From Muribaculaceae bacterium (GTDB lineage: Bacteria; Bacteroidota; Bacteroidia; Bacteroidales; Muribaculaceae), in the NCBI GenBank assembly GCA_022510405.1, contig JAFLTP010000023.1, forward strand, positions 1 through 45,729: 45,729 bases of DNA, written 5' to 3'. The notes under the pieces are model-generated. The model searched no databases. It was not told the origin of the DNA and saw only the letters and a list, made by a program, of their open reading frames with translations. This document shows positions 16,315 to 23,981 of the stretch, piece by piece; positions within the stretch are counted from its first letter, which is position 1; the number at the start of each line of letters is the position of its first letter. A program made the translations under genes and the position numbers.

Positions 16315-16430
16315 TTTTCTTCTCACTCGCAAATTCCCTCTTGGATAGCCAACTGATAATGGTATAAAAATCATTAGGTTTCATGAAAAATGAATGCAAA
16401 AGAAAAATTGTATTATCTTCTTGGATAGTA
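16315..16430 (+). repeat. ~230-bp dispersed repeat, copy C (3' half)
   Basis: CGCAAATTCCCTCTTGGATAG, AAAAATCATTAGG and TTTCATGAAAAATGAATGC match the second halves of copies A and B. The first half is not recognisable here. Confidence 0.7.
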
Positions 16431-16586
16431 GATATAATTATGAGTGGGGATTGGTAAACCAATAAGGTTTATCAGTGGTATAGATGAAGCTTAAATTAAA
16501 AAAACCAAATAACAACAGTAATTCTCTCATACAATTCCCTTAGTTTTTTTCAGATATCGGCTAATTTTTCTCTGACCCAAAGGAAT

Positions 16587-16641
16587 TATATAATGAAATA
16601 GAAGATAGAATATAAGGATGACCAATCAGGGGGAGAAATAA
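16587..16641 (+). repeat. Second copy of the 12847-12900 repeat
   Basis: TAATGAAATAGAAGATAGAA followed by GACCAATCAGGGGGAG matches 12847-12900. It lies shortly before the toxin-antitoxin promoter. The wider gap 16231-16702 holds only this and copy C of the long repeat. Confidence 0.5.
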
Positions 16642-16702
16642 GAACATGATATATTATAACTCATTTAAAAACATAAATTAAAATGTTTCAAAAAACTATT
16701 AT

Positions 16703-16710
16703 TATCTTTG
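16703..16710 (+). promoter_or_regulatory. -7 box of the toxin-antitoxin operon
   Basis: TATCTTTG matches TAnnTTTG and lies 29 bp before the ATG at 16740. Its position inside the longer possible frame from 16683 argues that 16740 is the true start. Confidence 0.55.
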
Positions 16711-16739
16711 TCACGTTAATTAAAAAAATATTTGAAATT

Positions 16740-17003
16740 ATGACGCAAATAACCGCCACACTGTCCAAGGAAGCCGATCCTAATTTAATTCGTCAAATTT
16801 TTGAGAATGTAAAAGGTGTGATTGCCACATCTGTTACATTCAAAAAGGAGGATGAAATTACAAATGATGTATTATCAAAAGAAAGTAACCTATCTCCTGA
16901 AAAAAAAGATTGGCTTAATAAACTGAATCGTCTGTATAATAATGTTGATCGGGAAACAATAGACTTGAATGATGAAAGAACTAAATATATTCTTTCAAAA
17001 TGA
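16740..17003 (+). CDS. Antitoxin of a PIN-toxin pair
   Basis: From ATG 16740 the product has 87 residues: a short N-terminal strand (MTQITATLSKEAD), a helix and a charged C-terminal helix (EKKDWLNKLNRLYNNVDRET). The gene overlaps the PIN-domain gene by ATGA, the standard arrangement of type II antitoxin genes. Similar small acidic proteins precede PIN toxins in many Bacteroidota. The N-terminal part would be the DNA- or partner-binding end. The role is inferred from the gene pairing. Confidence 0.75.
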   Translation: MTQITATLSKEADPNLIRQIFENVKGVIATSVTFKKEDEITNDVLSKESNLSPEKKDWLNKLNRLYNNVDRETIDLNDERTKYILSK

Positions 17004-17425
17004 AAAAGGTTTTTCTGGATACTAATTTTATTATGGACCTCTTAGTAAGAGGACCTAAATATAGCATAGAGGCAAAAAAGGTTCTTGATGAAGGCACTAT
17101 CAAGGACTATCATTTTTATGTTAGTTTTCTTTCAATCGCTAATTTTGCATACATAAATAGAAAAGTTGAGAAAAATCGTTTAAGAGAAAATATTGAGCTT
17201 ATTTGCGATTTATTCCATGTAATACCAAATGATAAGTCCAATCTTATTCAAGCTTGGGATTATGAACCCCAGGATTATGAGGATGCAATACAATACTCCT
17301 GCGCTCTTTCTAATAAATGTGATTGTATAATTACAAGAAATAAACAGGATTTTTATTTTTCTCAAATTCCCATTTTCACTCCGGAAGAATTTATAAACTC
17401 TGAGTTCACAACTGAACATACATAA
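17000..17425 (+). CDS. PIN-domain ribonuclease toxin
   Basis: This 141-residue PIN protein has the expected acidic residues: D7 in VFLDTNFIMDLL, E in the EDAIQY segment (about 94) and D in CDCIITRNKQDF (about 112-120). PIN toxins cut RNA (often tRNA or mRNA) when not held by the antitoxin, whose gene overlaps this one by four bases. The length is normal and the gene intact. The pair probably stabilises the accessory region. Confidence 0.85.
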   Translation: MKKVFLDTNFIMDLLVRGPKYSIEAKKVLDEGTIKDYHFYVSFLSIANFAYINRKVEKNRLRENIELICDLFHVIPNDKSNLIQAWDYEPQDYEDAIQYSCALSNKCDCIITRNKQDFYFSQIPIFTPEEFINSEFTTEHT

Positions 17426-17472
17426 TTATAAGACAGGGATACGTAAGGATATCAATTTATATGAAATTTCTG

Positions 17473-17480
17473 TATTTTTG
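17473..17480 (+). promoter_or_regulatory. -7 box of the small membrane-protein gene
   Basis: TATTTTTG matches TAnnTTTG and lies 20 bp before the ATG at 17501. No clear -33 box is seen. Confidence 0.5.
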
Positions 17481-17500
17481 TATCTATAATTTGGAATGAA

Positions 17501-17719
17501 ATGACTAAAAATCAGAAAAGAAAATATTTAGCACTGTCCATGATGATTTTAGGGACAGTTATTTTGATTGGATTGGCGTTATGCAGAGTATTATACGGCA
17601 TTAAATTTGGTACGCTTCAATATATCATAATTCCTATAATAATTGGTTTCTTTTTTGTAGTTTATCGAAATTTCAGTCAAGCCGTTAAGGAAGATGAGAA
17701 ATACGGCCCTATAGAATAA
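17501..17719 (+). CDS. Small two-helix membrane protein, paralog of 10377-10592
   Basis: The product has 72 residues with two membrane helices (about 10-30 and 37-56) and the tail YRNFSQAVKEDEKYGPIE, almost the same as in the 10377-10592 product, while the N-terminal halves differ. A conserved cytoplasmic tail with variable membrane parts suggests that the tail is the working or recognised part. Function is unknown. A PH-like gene and a HigA-like gene follow on the same strand. Confidence 0.65.
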   Translation: MTKNQKRKYLALSMMILGTVILIGLALCRVLYGIKFGTLQYIIIPIIIGFFFVVYRNFSQAVKEDEKYGPIE

Positions 17720-17729
17720 AATGGCCACG
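17697..17729 (+). repeat. Direct repeat, left copy (tail of the membrane-protein gene)
   Basis: AGAAATACGGCCCTATA, then AAATGGCCACG. It matches 18466-18493 apart from a 5-bp gap and three substitutions. The repeat covers the gene's last codons and stop. Confidence 0.7.
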
Positions 17730-17771
17730 TAAAATTATTCCACAAAAATAGACTGGTGGTTGCCTTCAATA

Positions 17772-18083
17772 ATGGGATTCCTTTTATGTCTGGGGTTGGG
17801 AATTCTATTAATGGTGGGCATGGAATGGTATATTGTATTGATAATTGGTGTCATTTTCGTAGGATATGTTGGAGTCTCCTGTTTTCAAATTTCTTACGTC
17901 ATAAAAGATGATGAATTGGGAGTCCACACTCAGACCAAATGGATATGGTATCCCATTGAAAATATCAAGGAGGTCAAAAAAGTGAAAAGTATTTTGGCTG
18001 CACCTGCAATGTCATTCACAAGGATTGCCATTAAATTTAATAGAGGAACCACCATTATAGAACTCTCAAATCATTATAAATAA
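17772..18083 (+). CDS. PH-domain-like small membrane protein
   Basis: From ATG 17772 (a TTG at 17760 is an alternative) the product has about 103 residues: two adjacent membrane helices (residues 1-40) and then a strand-rich part with SYVIKDDELGVHTQTKWIWY and PIENIKEVKKVKS. This is the bacterial PH (bPH/DUF304) pattern, where a membrane anchor carries a PH-like fold. It ends one base before the HigA-like gene (TAA-T-ATG), so the two are probably translated together. The role is unknown. Confidence 0.6.
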   Translation: MGFLLCLGLGILLMVGMEWYIVLIIGVIFVGYVGVSCFQISYVIKDDELGVHTQTKWIWYPIENIKEVKKVKSILAAPAMSFTRIAIKFNRGTTIIELSNHYK

Positions 18084-18084
18084 T

Positions 18085-18429
18085 ATGATAGAAATTCCTG
18101 GAATTGATCCTAATATGATAGCAAATAATTTAGTTCCTTCTCAACCTACTCATCCTGGAGAAGTGCTACGAGATGAAATAGAATCAAGAGGAATTACCCA
18201 AACTAAATTAGCAAATGAAATAGGTGTGCGTGTATCATTATTGAACGAGCTTATCAATGGTAAAAGAAATTTTACCATTGAATATGCCATGATGATAGAA
18301 GCAGCATTAGGAATAGATGCGGATTTTTGGGTTCGGATGCAGGCTAATTATGACAGGAAAATGGCTAACTTAAATAAGAAATTTATGGATAAGATTTCCA
18401 ATATCCGAAGAATAGCAGTTGTACTGTAG
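18085..18429 (+). CDS. HigA-like antitoxin without adjacent HigB
   Basis: The 114-residue product is a HigA-family HTH protein: PTHPGEVLRDEIESRGIT (about 21-38), the recognition helix region KLANEIGVRVSLLNELINGK, and the typical end IDADFWVRMQANYD. HigA normally lies downstream of the HigB toxin and represses both. Here the upstream neighbour is a PH-like membrane protein, and no HigB is seen on either side. It may be an orphan antitoxin, a regulator, or part of a pair with the membrane protein. Confidence 0.85.
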   Translation: MIEIPGIDPNMIANNLVPSQPTHPGEVLRDEIESRGITQTKLANEIGVRVSLLNELINGKRNFTIEYAMMIEAALGIDADFWVRMQANYDRKMANLNKKFMDKISNIRRIAVVL

Positions 18430-18465
18430 TTTCACATACTTAAAAAGAGTCCTTTAAGAAAATTT

Positions 18466-18493
18466 AGAAATATGGACCTATAAAATGGTCACG
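18466..18493 (+). repeat. Direct repeat, right copy (relic of the membrane-protein tail)
   Basis: AGAAATATGGACCTATA followed by AAATGGTCACG repeats the end of the 17501-17719 gene without the rest of it. Read in frame it gives KYGPI, so it is a third fragment of that gene family. Confidence 0.65.
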
Positions 18494-18548
18494 CACCCTT
18501 ATCCCCTTAATTAATTATCATATTTCCAATATTTTATATGAAGACAAA

Positions 18549-18577
18549 CCTCGAAATCAAATCAAAAGATTTCGAGG
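18549..18577. terminator. Hairpin between accessory and conserved parts
   Basis: CCTCGAAATC pairs perfectly with GATTTCGAGG (9-nt loop). It stands between convergent genes (HigA-like and the choloylglycine-hydrolase-family gene) and may stop transcription from both sides. Confidence 0.6.
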
Positions 18578-18629
18578 CTTATAAAGTAGTATTTAAATTA
18601 AGATGTATTGCTATTTATATAAATTTCAA

Positions 18630-19673
18630 TTAATTAGCGAAGAGAAAATGGAATGGACGTGAAGACTTTACAAATTCTGAAGTTACATTTCCTTCATAAT
18701 TTTTACCATCGGTCAATCTCAATACTCTTTCACCTGAACCTTTTGAAAAATCAATATCCTTTAGATCAACATGCATAACGGCCATTGGGACAGTCGATTC
18801 AAAATAATACACTAGGTCTTTTTGATCACATACACTGCGCCATCTTGTAGATGAGATATGCGGACTGTCCGGAGTGGATATGCCGTAGGGCACCGATACA
18901 TTTCTAATCACAGAAAAAACTGTCGGAACCGCAATTTTAGGGTCGGCTGTCTGTGCTACCGCATTTATATAAAATGATGCCCTAGCGAACCTATCGGATG
19001 AGCGGTTTGTACCCGGGAGCATATTTAACCCCCCTACTTGTTTCCAATAATCATTCACGGCCAATTGCAGATTATAGGCCGGGGAATTAGTCAAAACCTG
19101 ATATTGCTTTCCTTCATAAATTGATACGCGACCGTCAAGGTATTCGATGATAGCACTATCTCCCGTTGGATCAGAAATGGCAAGATGCAATCTTGATTTT
19201 ACTCCGTTGGGTAGATCGGGAGCATCTATTCTAAAGGAATCTTTCGACAATTCCTTCACTGCCTCTTCAACAGTTGCAAAATTATCGAGGACATACTGCG
19301 TCCAAATACTTAATCCCATAACTCTTCGTTCGTCATTCTCCGTTTCATAGACGGATTCCGGCAAAAATAGAAGATTAGCTACCAGACCCTTTTCATTCAT
19401 TCCGTCACAGATTCCAATATCGTATCCCGCAGCTACTACGGAACCATATTTTGAAACCCATTCCACAGTATTAGCCGATTCGGCACCCTTTCTTTCCAAA
19501 CCTTGCGGAAATATATAAAGATTTGTTTGGGGATCTTCTTTCCAGTCCATGGTTCTTCCGGTAGCTGTCATTCCTTCCGGACCCTCATAAACCACTCTGG
19601 TGCAGGCATTCGACTTTTTAGCGCAACTTAAGGCTGCTATGAAAATTAATGCGTAAAGAATTTTATTTTTCAT
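18630..19673 (-). CDS. Choloylglycine hydrolase family enzyme (Ntn amidase)
   Basis: The 347-residue product has a signal peptide ending SNA, placing C24 at the mature N-terminus as Ntn hydrolases require. R40 and D43 (GRTMDW) are spaced from C24 exactly as Arg18 and Asp21 are from Cys2 in bile salt hydrolases. Asn (LTNSPAYNLQ) and Arg (NRSSDRFARASF) residues also fit. The position of bile-salt-hydrolase Asn82 (Tyr in penicillin V acylases) seems to be Phe in NLLFLPES, so the substrate is open: bile salts, N-acyl homoserine lactones or other amides. It would act in the periplasm. A lipobox-like LSC at 15-17 is a weaker alternative. Confidence 0.85.
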   Translation of the reverse strand: MKNKILYALIFIAALSCAKKSNACTRVVYEGPEGMTATGRTMDWKEDPQTNLYIFPQGLERKGAESANTVEWVSKYGSVVAAGYDIGICDGMNEKGLVANLLFLPESVYETENDERRVMGLSIWTQYVLDNFATVEEAVKELSKDSFRIDAPDLPNGVKSRLHLAISDPTGDSAIIEYLDGRVSIYEGKQYQVLTNSPAYNLQLAVNDYWKQVGGLNMLPGTNRSSDRFARASFYINAVAQTADPKIAVPTVFSVIRNVSVPYGISTPDSPHISSTRWRSVCDQKDLVYYFESTVPMAVMHVDLKDIDFSKGSGERVLRLTDGKNYEGNVTSEFVKSSRPFHFLFAN

Positions 19674-19846
19674 CAGTATATTTATTTTAACACTAATTTA
19701 ACAAATGGGCTTAGAATATTGTTCAATCCCAATTTATTATAAATTCAATGTATGCTTTTTTATACTGATTGACTACTAATTATCTTTACGAAACAGAACC
19801 AGGAATACTCGAAATAGAACCTAAAAACTTTTATTCTAAATATAGA

Positions 19847-20935
19847 TTATTCTCCATTTGCAGATTTCCAGGCTTCATAGAGAGGATATAGACCTGCAGG
19901 ACGATTGTTGTACCAGCTATATCCAAAACGTCGTTCGGTTCCAATTTGGTCAAGACGTTCGCGAGGTATCCCGTCACGGTCACAAACGAAAGGTTTGCAG
20001 TTTTCAAGGTCATAGAATCGGGCCCATAATGGTTCGGAGCTGGGTTGTTCCACCAAACGTACATCATAATCGGGATCTCCACGACGCCCTGTTCTTTCAA
20101 GAGCTATGCCTTCTAATTTATAATCATCAAACCATTTCATAGCCCCATGTATTGCTCGACGCACACGTTGGTCCGGATTAGGTATCCCTAACAAAACTTC
20201 TACAATAGCAGCACTTTCCTGAGAGCAGAACGAAGGCAACTCATAAGTCCTGGCCGATGCGGGTTCATAGGTTACATGATCGTGTTGCTGACACCACACT
20301 GTCGGTTCACCGTTCACCATAATCTGAGTGGCAAGGATACATTCTATGCCTCTATCGAAGGAGTCTTTCAGACGTGCACGCATGTCATCGTCTACCAACT
20401 CTCCCTGATATGGTTCTCGTCCGTTAATAATGTCATCAAACAATTTAAGGATATTGGATATGGCGTCATCATTAAAAGTTATGTGCACTTGGTACCCTTC
20501 GTTGTCCGGCCAGAACTGAGGCCATCCTCCGTTTTCATATTGACCCGAAAGAAGATATTCCAATGCATTGTTGAATCCTTCCTTGAAACGGACTTCCTTA
20601 TTGGCAACATAAAGCCTTGCCAGGAAATTCATTTGTATGGTGGTGGCATCATTGTCAATTGTGGAGTCATCACGGCGGCTCTTGTCTGAAGCTACGCTGT
20701 CACGCTGGACCGGTGTCAGTTCATAAGTCATATCGGTGTTTTTCTGCCATCCTCCTGTTTCACGCTGAAACAACAGCAAATTGTCTCCAATCATGGTGGC
20801 TTCTTCAGTCTTGAAAAACTCCGGATCTGTCTCCCTTAATATGGCTTTCCAATGTCTTGGAGCGGCCTGACTCGCTATAACTGCCGCCATTCCCACTATC
20901 AATACAAAAAATTTCCGCATAGTATTTTTATTCAT
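19847..20935 (-). CDS. Pectate lyase, family PL10
   Basis: The 362-residue product has a signal peptide (about 1-24) and a PL10 (alpha/alpha)3 catalytic domain. Visible family motifs are GGWQKN (61-66), DNDATT (94-99), GGWPQFWP (136-143), WCQQHD (214-219) and RTYELPS (229-235), and the protein ends with YSWYNNRPAGLYPLYEAW. The enzyme cleaves polygalacturonate by calcium-dependent beta-elimination. The length is that of the single catalytic domain. With the GH140-like gene behind it on the same strand, it points to pectin breakdown, although no SusC/SusD pair lies in the window. Confidence 0.9.
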   Translation of the reverse strand: MNKNTMRKFFVLIVGMAAVIASQAAPRHWKAILRETDPEFFKTEEATMIGDNLLLFQRETGGWQKNTDMTYELTPVQRDSVASDKSRRDDSTIDNDATTIQMNFLARLYVANKEVRFKEGFNNALEYLLSGQYENGGWPQFWPDNEGYQVHITFNDDAISNILKLFDDIINGREPYQGELVDDDMRARLKDSFDRGIECILATQIMVNGEPTVWCQQHDHVTYEPASARTYELPSFCSQESAAIVEVLLGIPNPDQRVRRAIHGAMKWFDDYKLEGIALERTGRRGDPDYDVRLVEQPSSEPLWARFYDLENCKPFVCDRDGIPRERLDQIGTERRFGYSWYNNRPAGLYPLYEAWKSANGE

Positions 20936-21022
20936 GATTGATTAGGTTAATTCTATTCAAGATATTGTGTGGTAGTAATTTATGCAAATATAAGCAATAA
21001 AAATCAAAAATTCAAAACAAGG

Positions 21023-22489
21023 CTATTCCGTGAGATCTTTAATACCGGAGGAGTAGGAAGTGTTTGGAAGTGAGGTAACGAATGGAGAAAGATAGGAGGA
21101 TGAGGAATCGGTGGCTATGAGCACGAAATCCTCTCCTTTGGGAGCCGGTGACTTGAGGTATAAAACACCGTCAGGCTGTTGTCCGATATAATGAAGATCT
21201 CCATTGGAGGGATTAAACCACCAGAGAGATTTTTCCTTACCCGAGATACGAGTCAGATCCAATTCCATATCTCTACCGGTATGATTATAAACAAGGAGAT
21301 AGTCGGTTCCTCTAGTGGCGAGCAGACGGTCATAACGGATTCCGTTATTTCTGACAATCAAACTGTCAGGTACACGTTCAAAATATGGGAAAGTAAGCAT
21401 AAGCTGTTTGAGATGTTTCATCTGTCGGCGCCCCGGATCATCAAGAGCTTTCCACCATGGTTTGGAATCACCATCGGCAAAATATGCTCCCTCTATGCCC
21501 GGACGGAGGAATTGCATAATAGCGTTATGGCCATAAGTATGTCCACATGAACCTGCAAAGACCGACCAGTAGGCATAGCGGCGTACGTCTTTGTCGGTCC
21601 AACGTGGTTCGGTGGGACTATGTAGACCTTGAGGGATATCCTCATAGCTTGGTTCCCCGTCAAGCACAGGCTTAAGAGGCAAATTGTTGGTAGCAGAATC
21701 CACATACATCCAGGAATCTTCCTCCGTACCGTCTGGTATTGGATACTCTTTATTGCCCATACGTTGGCCATATCTTCGGTGTCCGCTTTGAAACATATTG
21801 AAATCAAGCCATGGCCGGTCGTTGAACCAACGTGCAGAAGTGGTGCGTCCTCGTGGATGGAATGTCATGAGATGGTTGGGATCATTCTTCCGAATAGTGG
21901 TGGCCAATTTTTCCCACACTTCCGGTTTTACATCTCCCTGGATATCCCCGCCGATAATCCATATAATATTTGGACGGTCACCATATCTGTTTGCAAGAAA
22001 CCGTCCGTAGGTTTCGGCTTGCTCCACATTCATCAAGCCGGCTTTCACCAAACCTCCCCAAATGCATACCATACCGATGTAAATACCCTCCTTTTCAGCC
22101 TGGTCAACGATATAGTCAAGATGGTCCCAATAACCATATTCCGGAATAGAGTCAATCTTGGAAAGGTCCCATCCGTGAGGATGAGACTTGGCTCCGTAGG
22201 TATTGAAAGCAGTCACATCGTTAATCACTTGGATCTGTACTATTTTAAAACCATCTTGCGCAGTACGTTTGAGGTAGTAAGCAGCCTCGTCACGATCGAG
22301 ACGTTCAGGAAGAAGCCAACCCGTATCCCCTAACCAGAAAAATGGTTCACCATCCGAATGGCATAGGAATCTATGATTGTCGGAAACTTTGAGAGGTCCG
22401 TGATCCCACGGTTTTTCAGCAGATACACGATTAAAAGAGAATCCGAGGAAAAGAACAAGAAATAAAAAACATATGTAGAAGTGACGCAT
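21023..22489 (-). CDS. GH140-like glycosidase (DUF4038)
   Basis: The 488-residue product has a signal peptide (1-24). It carries a DUF4038 TIM-barrel domain (about 30-390): FFWLGDTGWLLPERLDRDEA near the start, NRYGDRPNIIWIIGGDIQGD in the middle and KPVLDGEPSYEDIPQG, whose Glu is a candidate active-site residue. A beta-rich C-terminal domain (about 400-475) includes YNHTGRDMELDL and WWFNPSNGD. GH140 contains apiosidases that act on rhamnogalacturonan II, consistent with the neighbouring pectate lyase. The last ~15 residues look unstructured. Exact linkage specificity is not shown. Confidence 0.85.
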   Translation of the reverse strand: MRHFYICFLFLVLFLGFSFNRVSAEKPWDHGPLKVSDNHRFLCHSDGEPFFWLGDTGWLLPERLDRDEAAYYLKRTAQDGFKIVQIQVINDVTAFNTYGAKSHPHGWDLSKIDSIPEYGYWDHLDYIVDQAEKEGIYIGMVCIWGGLVKAGLMNVEQAETYGRFLANRYGDRPNIIWIIGGDIQGDVKPEVWEKLATTIRKNDPNHLMTFHPRGRTTSARWFNDRPWLDFNMFQSGHRRYGQRMGNKEYPIPDGTEEDSWMYVDSATNNLPLKPVLDGEPSYEDIPQGLHSPTEPRWTDKDVRRYAYWSVFAGSCGHTYGHNAIMQFLRPGIEGAYFADGDSKPWWKALDDPGRRQMKHLKQLMLTFPYFERVPDSLIVRNNGIRYDRLLATRGTDYLLVYNHTGRDMELDLTRISGKEKSLWWFNPSNGDLHYIGQQPDGVLYLKSPAPKGEDFVLIATDSSSSYLSPFVTSLPNTSYSSGIKDLTE

Positions 22490-22670
22490 AATACAATATG
22501 ACTGGAATTAACTTGATTACAAAACAATTGATGAACGAAACAAAAATAGCAACAATAAATCAAAAGTCATTAAATATTTATTTATTTTTCTTCAATTGAT
22601 AATTATTAGATATAAACCATATGCATTCCAATAATGTTATAAATACGTAAATATTAAAGAATTAAATATT

Positions 22671-23339
22671 ATGAAACAAAAAATTTTATTTGTCGTTTCC
22701 AGTCATGGTGAACTGGGCGACAGTGGCAGAAAAACCGGTTATTACCTTTCAGAAGTCACACACCCATGGTCCGTTCTCGAAGAGGAATTCGATATCGATG
22801 TTGTAAGTCCCAAGGGAGGAAGACCACCGGTTGACGGTTTTGACTTAAAGGATCCGATCAACCGTAAATTCTGGGATAATCCGGATTGGCAACACAAGAT
22901 GTCAACCACTCTTACACCTGAACAAGTTGACCCTAACCAATACAGGGCAGTATTTTTTGCCGGAGGCCATGGAGCCATGTTTGATTTCCCGGATAATGTA
23001 GGTTTGCAGAAAATCGTTACAACCATCTATGAAAACGGAGGTATCGCAGCGGCAGTATGTCATGGTCCGGCCGGTCTTATCAATGTAAGATTGTCTGACG
23101 GCACTCCATTGATAAAAGGCAAGAATTTCGATTGCTTCACAAATGAAGAGGAAAAAGAAAACGGCACCGTTCCCTTTATGCCATATATGCTTCAAACGGC
23201 ACTCGAAGAAAAGGGAGGTAATTTCCAAGGCACTGCTCCATGGACCGACCATGTAGTGGTTGACAACAGAGTCATCACCGGTCAAAATCCGATGTCTGCT
23301 AAAGATGTTGGTAAGGCTATTTTGAAAGCACTTGTTTAA
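22671..23339 (+). CDS. DJ-1/PfpI family protein, Hsp31-like
   Basis: The 222-residue product has the class I glutamine-amidotransferase-like fold. The nucleophile elbow AAAVCHGPAGL gives C130-H131, and E28 in LSEVTHPW supplies the conserved acid. FFAGGHGAMFDFPDN (95-109) is typical of Hsp31/glyoxalase III-type members. These act as holdases or convert methylglyoxal to lactate without cofactor. The gene stands alone and diverges from the GH140-like gene, with its own terminator. Confidence 0.85.
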   Translation: MKQKILFVVSSHGELGDSGRKTGYYLSEVTHPWSVLEEEFDIDVVSPKGGRPPVDGFDLKDPINRKFWDNPDWQHKMSTTLTPEQVDPNQYRAVFFAGGHGAMFDFPDNVGLQKIVTTIYENGGIAAAVCHGPAGLINVRLSDGTPLIKGKNFDCFTNEEEKENGTVPFMPYMLQTALEEKGGNFQGTAPWTDHVVVDNRVITGQNPMSAKDVGKAILKALV

Positions 23340-23382
23340 GCCTGCTTTCCGGTTTTCTTTATAAATCAGATCCGGATTCTTT

Positions 23383-23417
23383 CACCCGCTCCAAAATTAA
23401 GGAACGGGTGTGTTTTT
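23383..23417 (+). terminator. Intrinsic terminator of the Hsp31-like gene
   Basis: CACCCGCTCC pairs with GGAACGGGTG (one mismatch) around an A/T loop, followed by TGTTTTT. Confidence 0.75.
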
Positions 23418-23478
23418 AGTTTATGTAAAAACACTTTCTAATCTTTAATGAATCATATATAGGAATATTTTGAGGTTA

Positions 23479-23510
23479 TTTGGATATTGAATGTTTGCGT
23501 TTTAATTTTG
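23479..23510 (+). promoter_or_regulatory. Promoter of yqeY
   Basis: TTTG (23479-23482), 20 bp, TAATTTTG (23503-23510): an exact Bacteroidota-type promoter, 19 bp before the ATG. Confidence 0.75.
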
Positions 23511-23529
23511 CAAAAAATAATATGAAATT

Positions 23530-23979
23530 ATGAATTTATTTGATCAGGTTAGCGAAGACATCAAAAAGGCGATGCTCGCCAGAGACAAAGTGAGATTGGA
23601 AGCCCTTAGAGGTGTTAAGAAAGAATTCCTTGAGGCCAAGACCGCCAAAGGAGCAAATGGCGAACTCTCAGATGACACAGCCACCAAAATTTTGGTGAAA
23701 ATGGTGAAACAACGTAAAGAAAGCGCCTCAATCTACAAAGAGAACAACCGTCCGGAACTTGCCGAAAATGAACTGGCAGAAGCGGCAGTGATTGAGGAGT
23801 ATCTTCCGAAACAACTTTCCGAGGAAGAACTTACAGCTGAATTGAAAGCCATTATAGCCGAAGTCGGTGCCGAAGGTCCCAAGGATATGGGAAAGATGAT
23901 GGGTGTAGCCACCAAGAAACTCGCCGGTAAAGCTGAAGGTAAGGCGATTTCAGCTAAAGTAAAGGAACTTTTGGGGTGA
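23530..23979 (+). CDS. yqeY: GatB/YqeY domain protein
   Basis: The 149-residue product is a typical YqeY: an N-terminal helical part (LFDQVSEDIKKAMLARDKVR), KQRKESASIYKENNRPELAE in the middle, EEYLPKQLSEEEL, and the C-terminal helices PKDMGKMMGVATKKLAGKAEG. The family is related to the tail domain of GatB and may bind tRNA, but its cellular job is unclear. The length is normal. The stop codon lies next to the start of the CBM9-like gene, so the two are co-transcribed. Confidence 0.9.
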   Translation: MNLFDQVSEDIKKAMLARDKVRLEALRGVKKEFLEAKTAKGANGELSDDTATKILVKMVKQRKESASIYKENNRPELAENELAEAAVIEEYLPKQLSEEELTAELKAIIAEVGAEGPKDMGKMMGVATKKLAGKAEGKAISAKVKELLG

Positions 23980-23981
23980 TT

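Noticed and set aside
16683..16739. N-terminal extension of the antitoxin
   Set aside because: The extension contains a perfect TAnnTTTG box and does not look like antitoxin sequence, so ATG 16740 is preferred.
6449..18500. Insertion sequence or prophage
   Set aside because: No transposase, integrase, capsid, terminase or tail gene can be read in any frame of this part.
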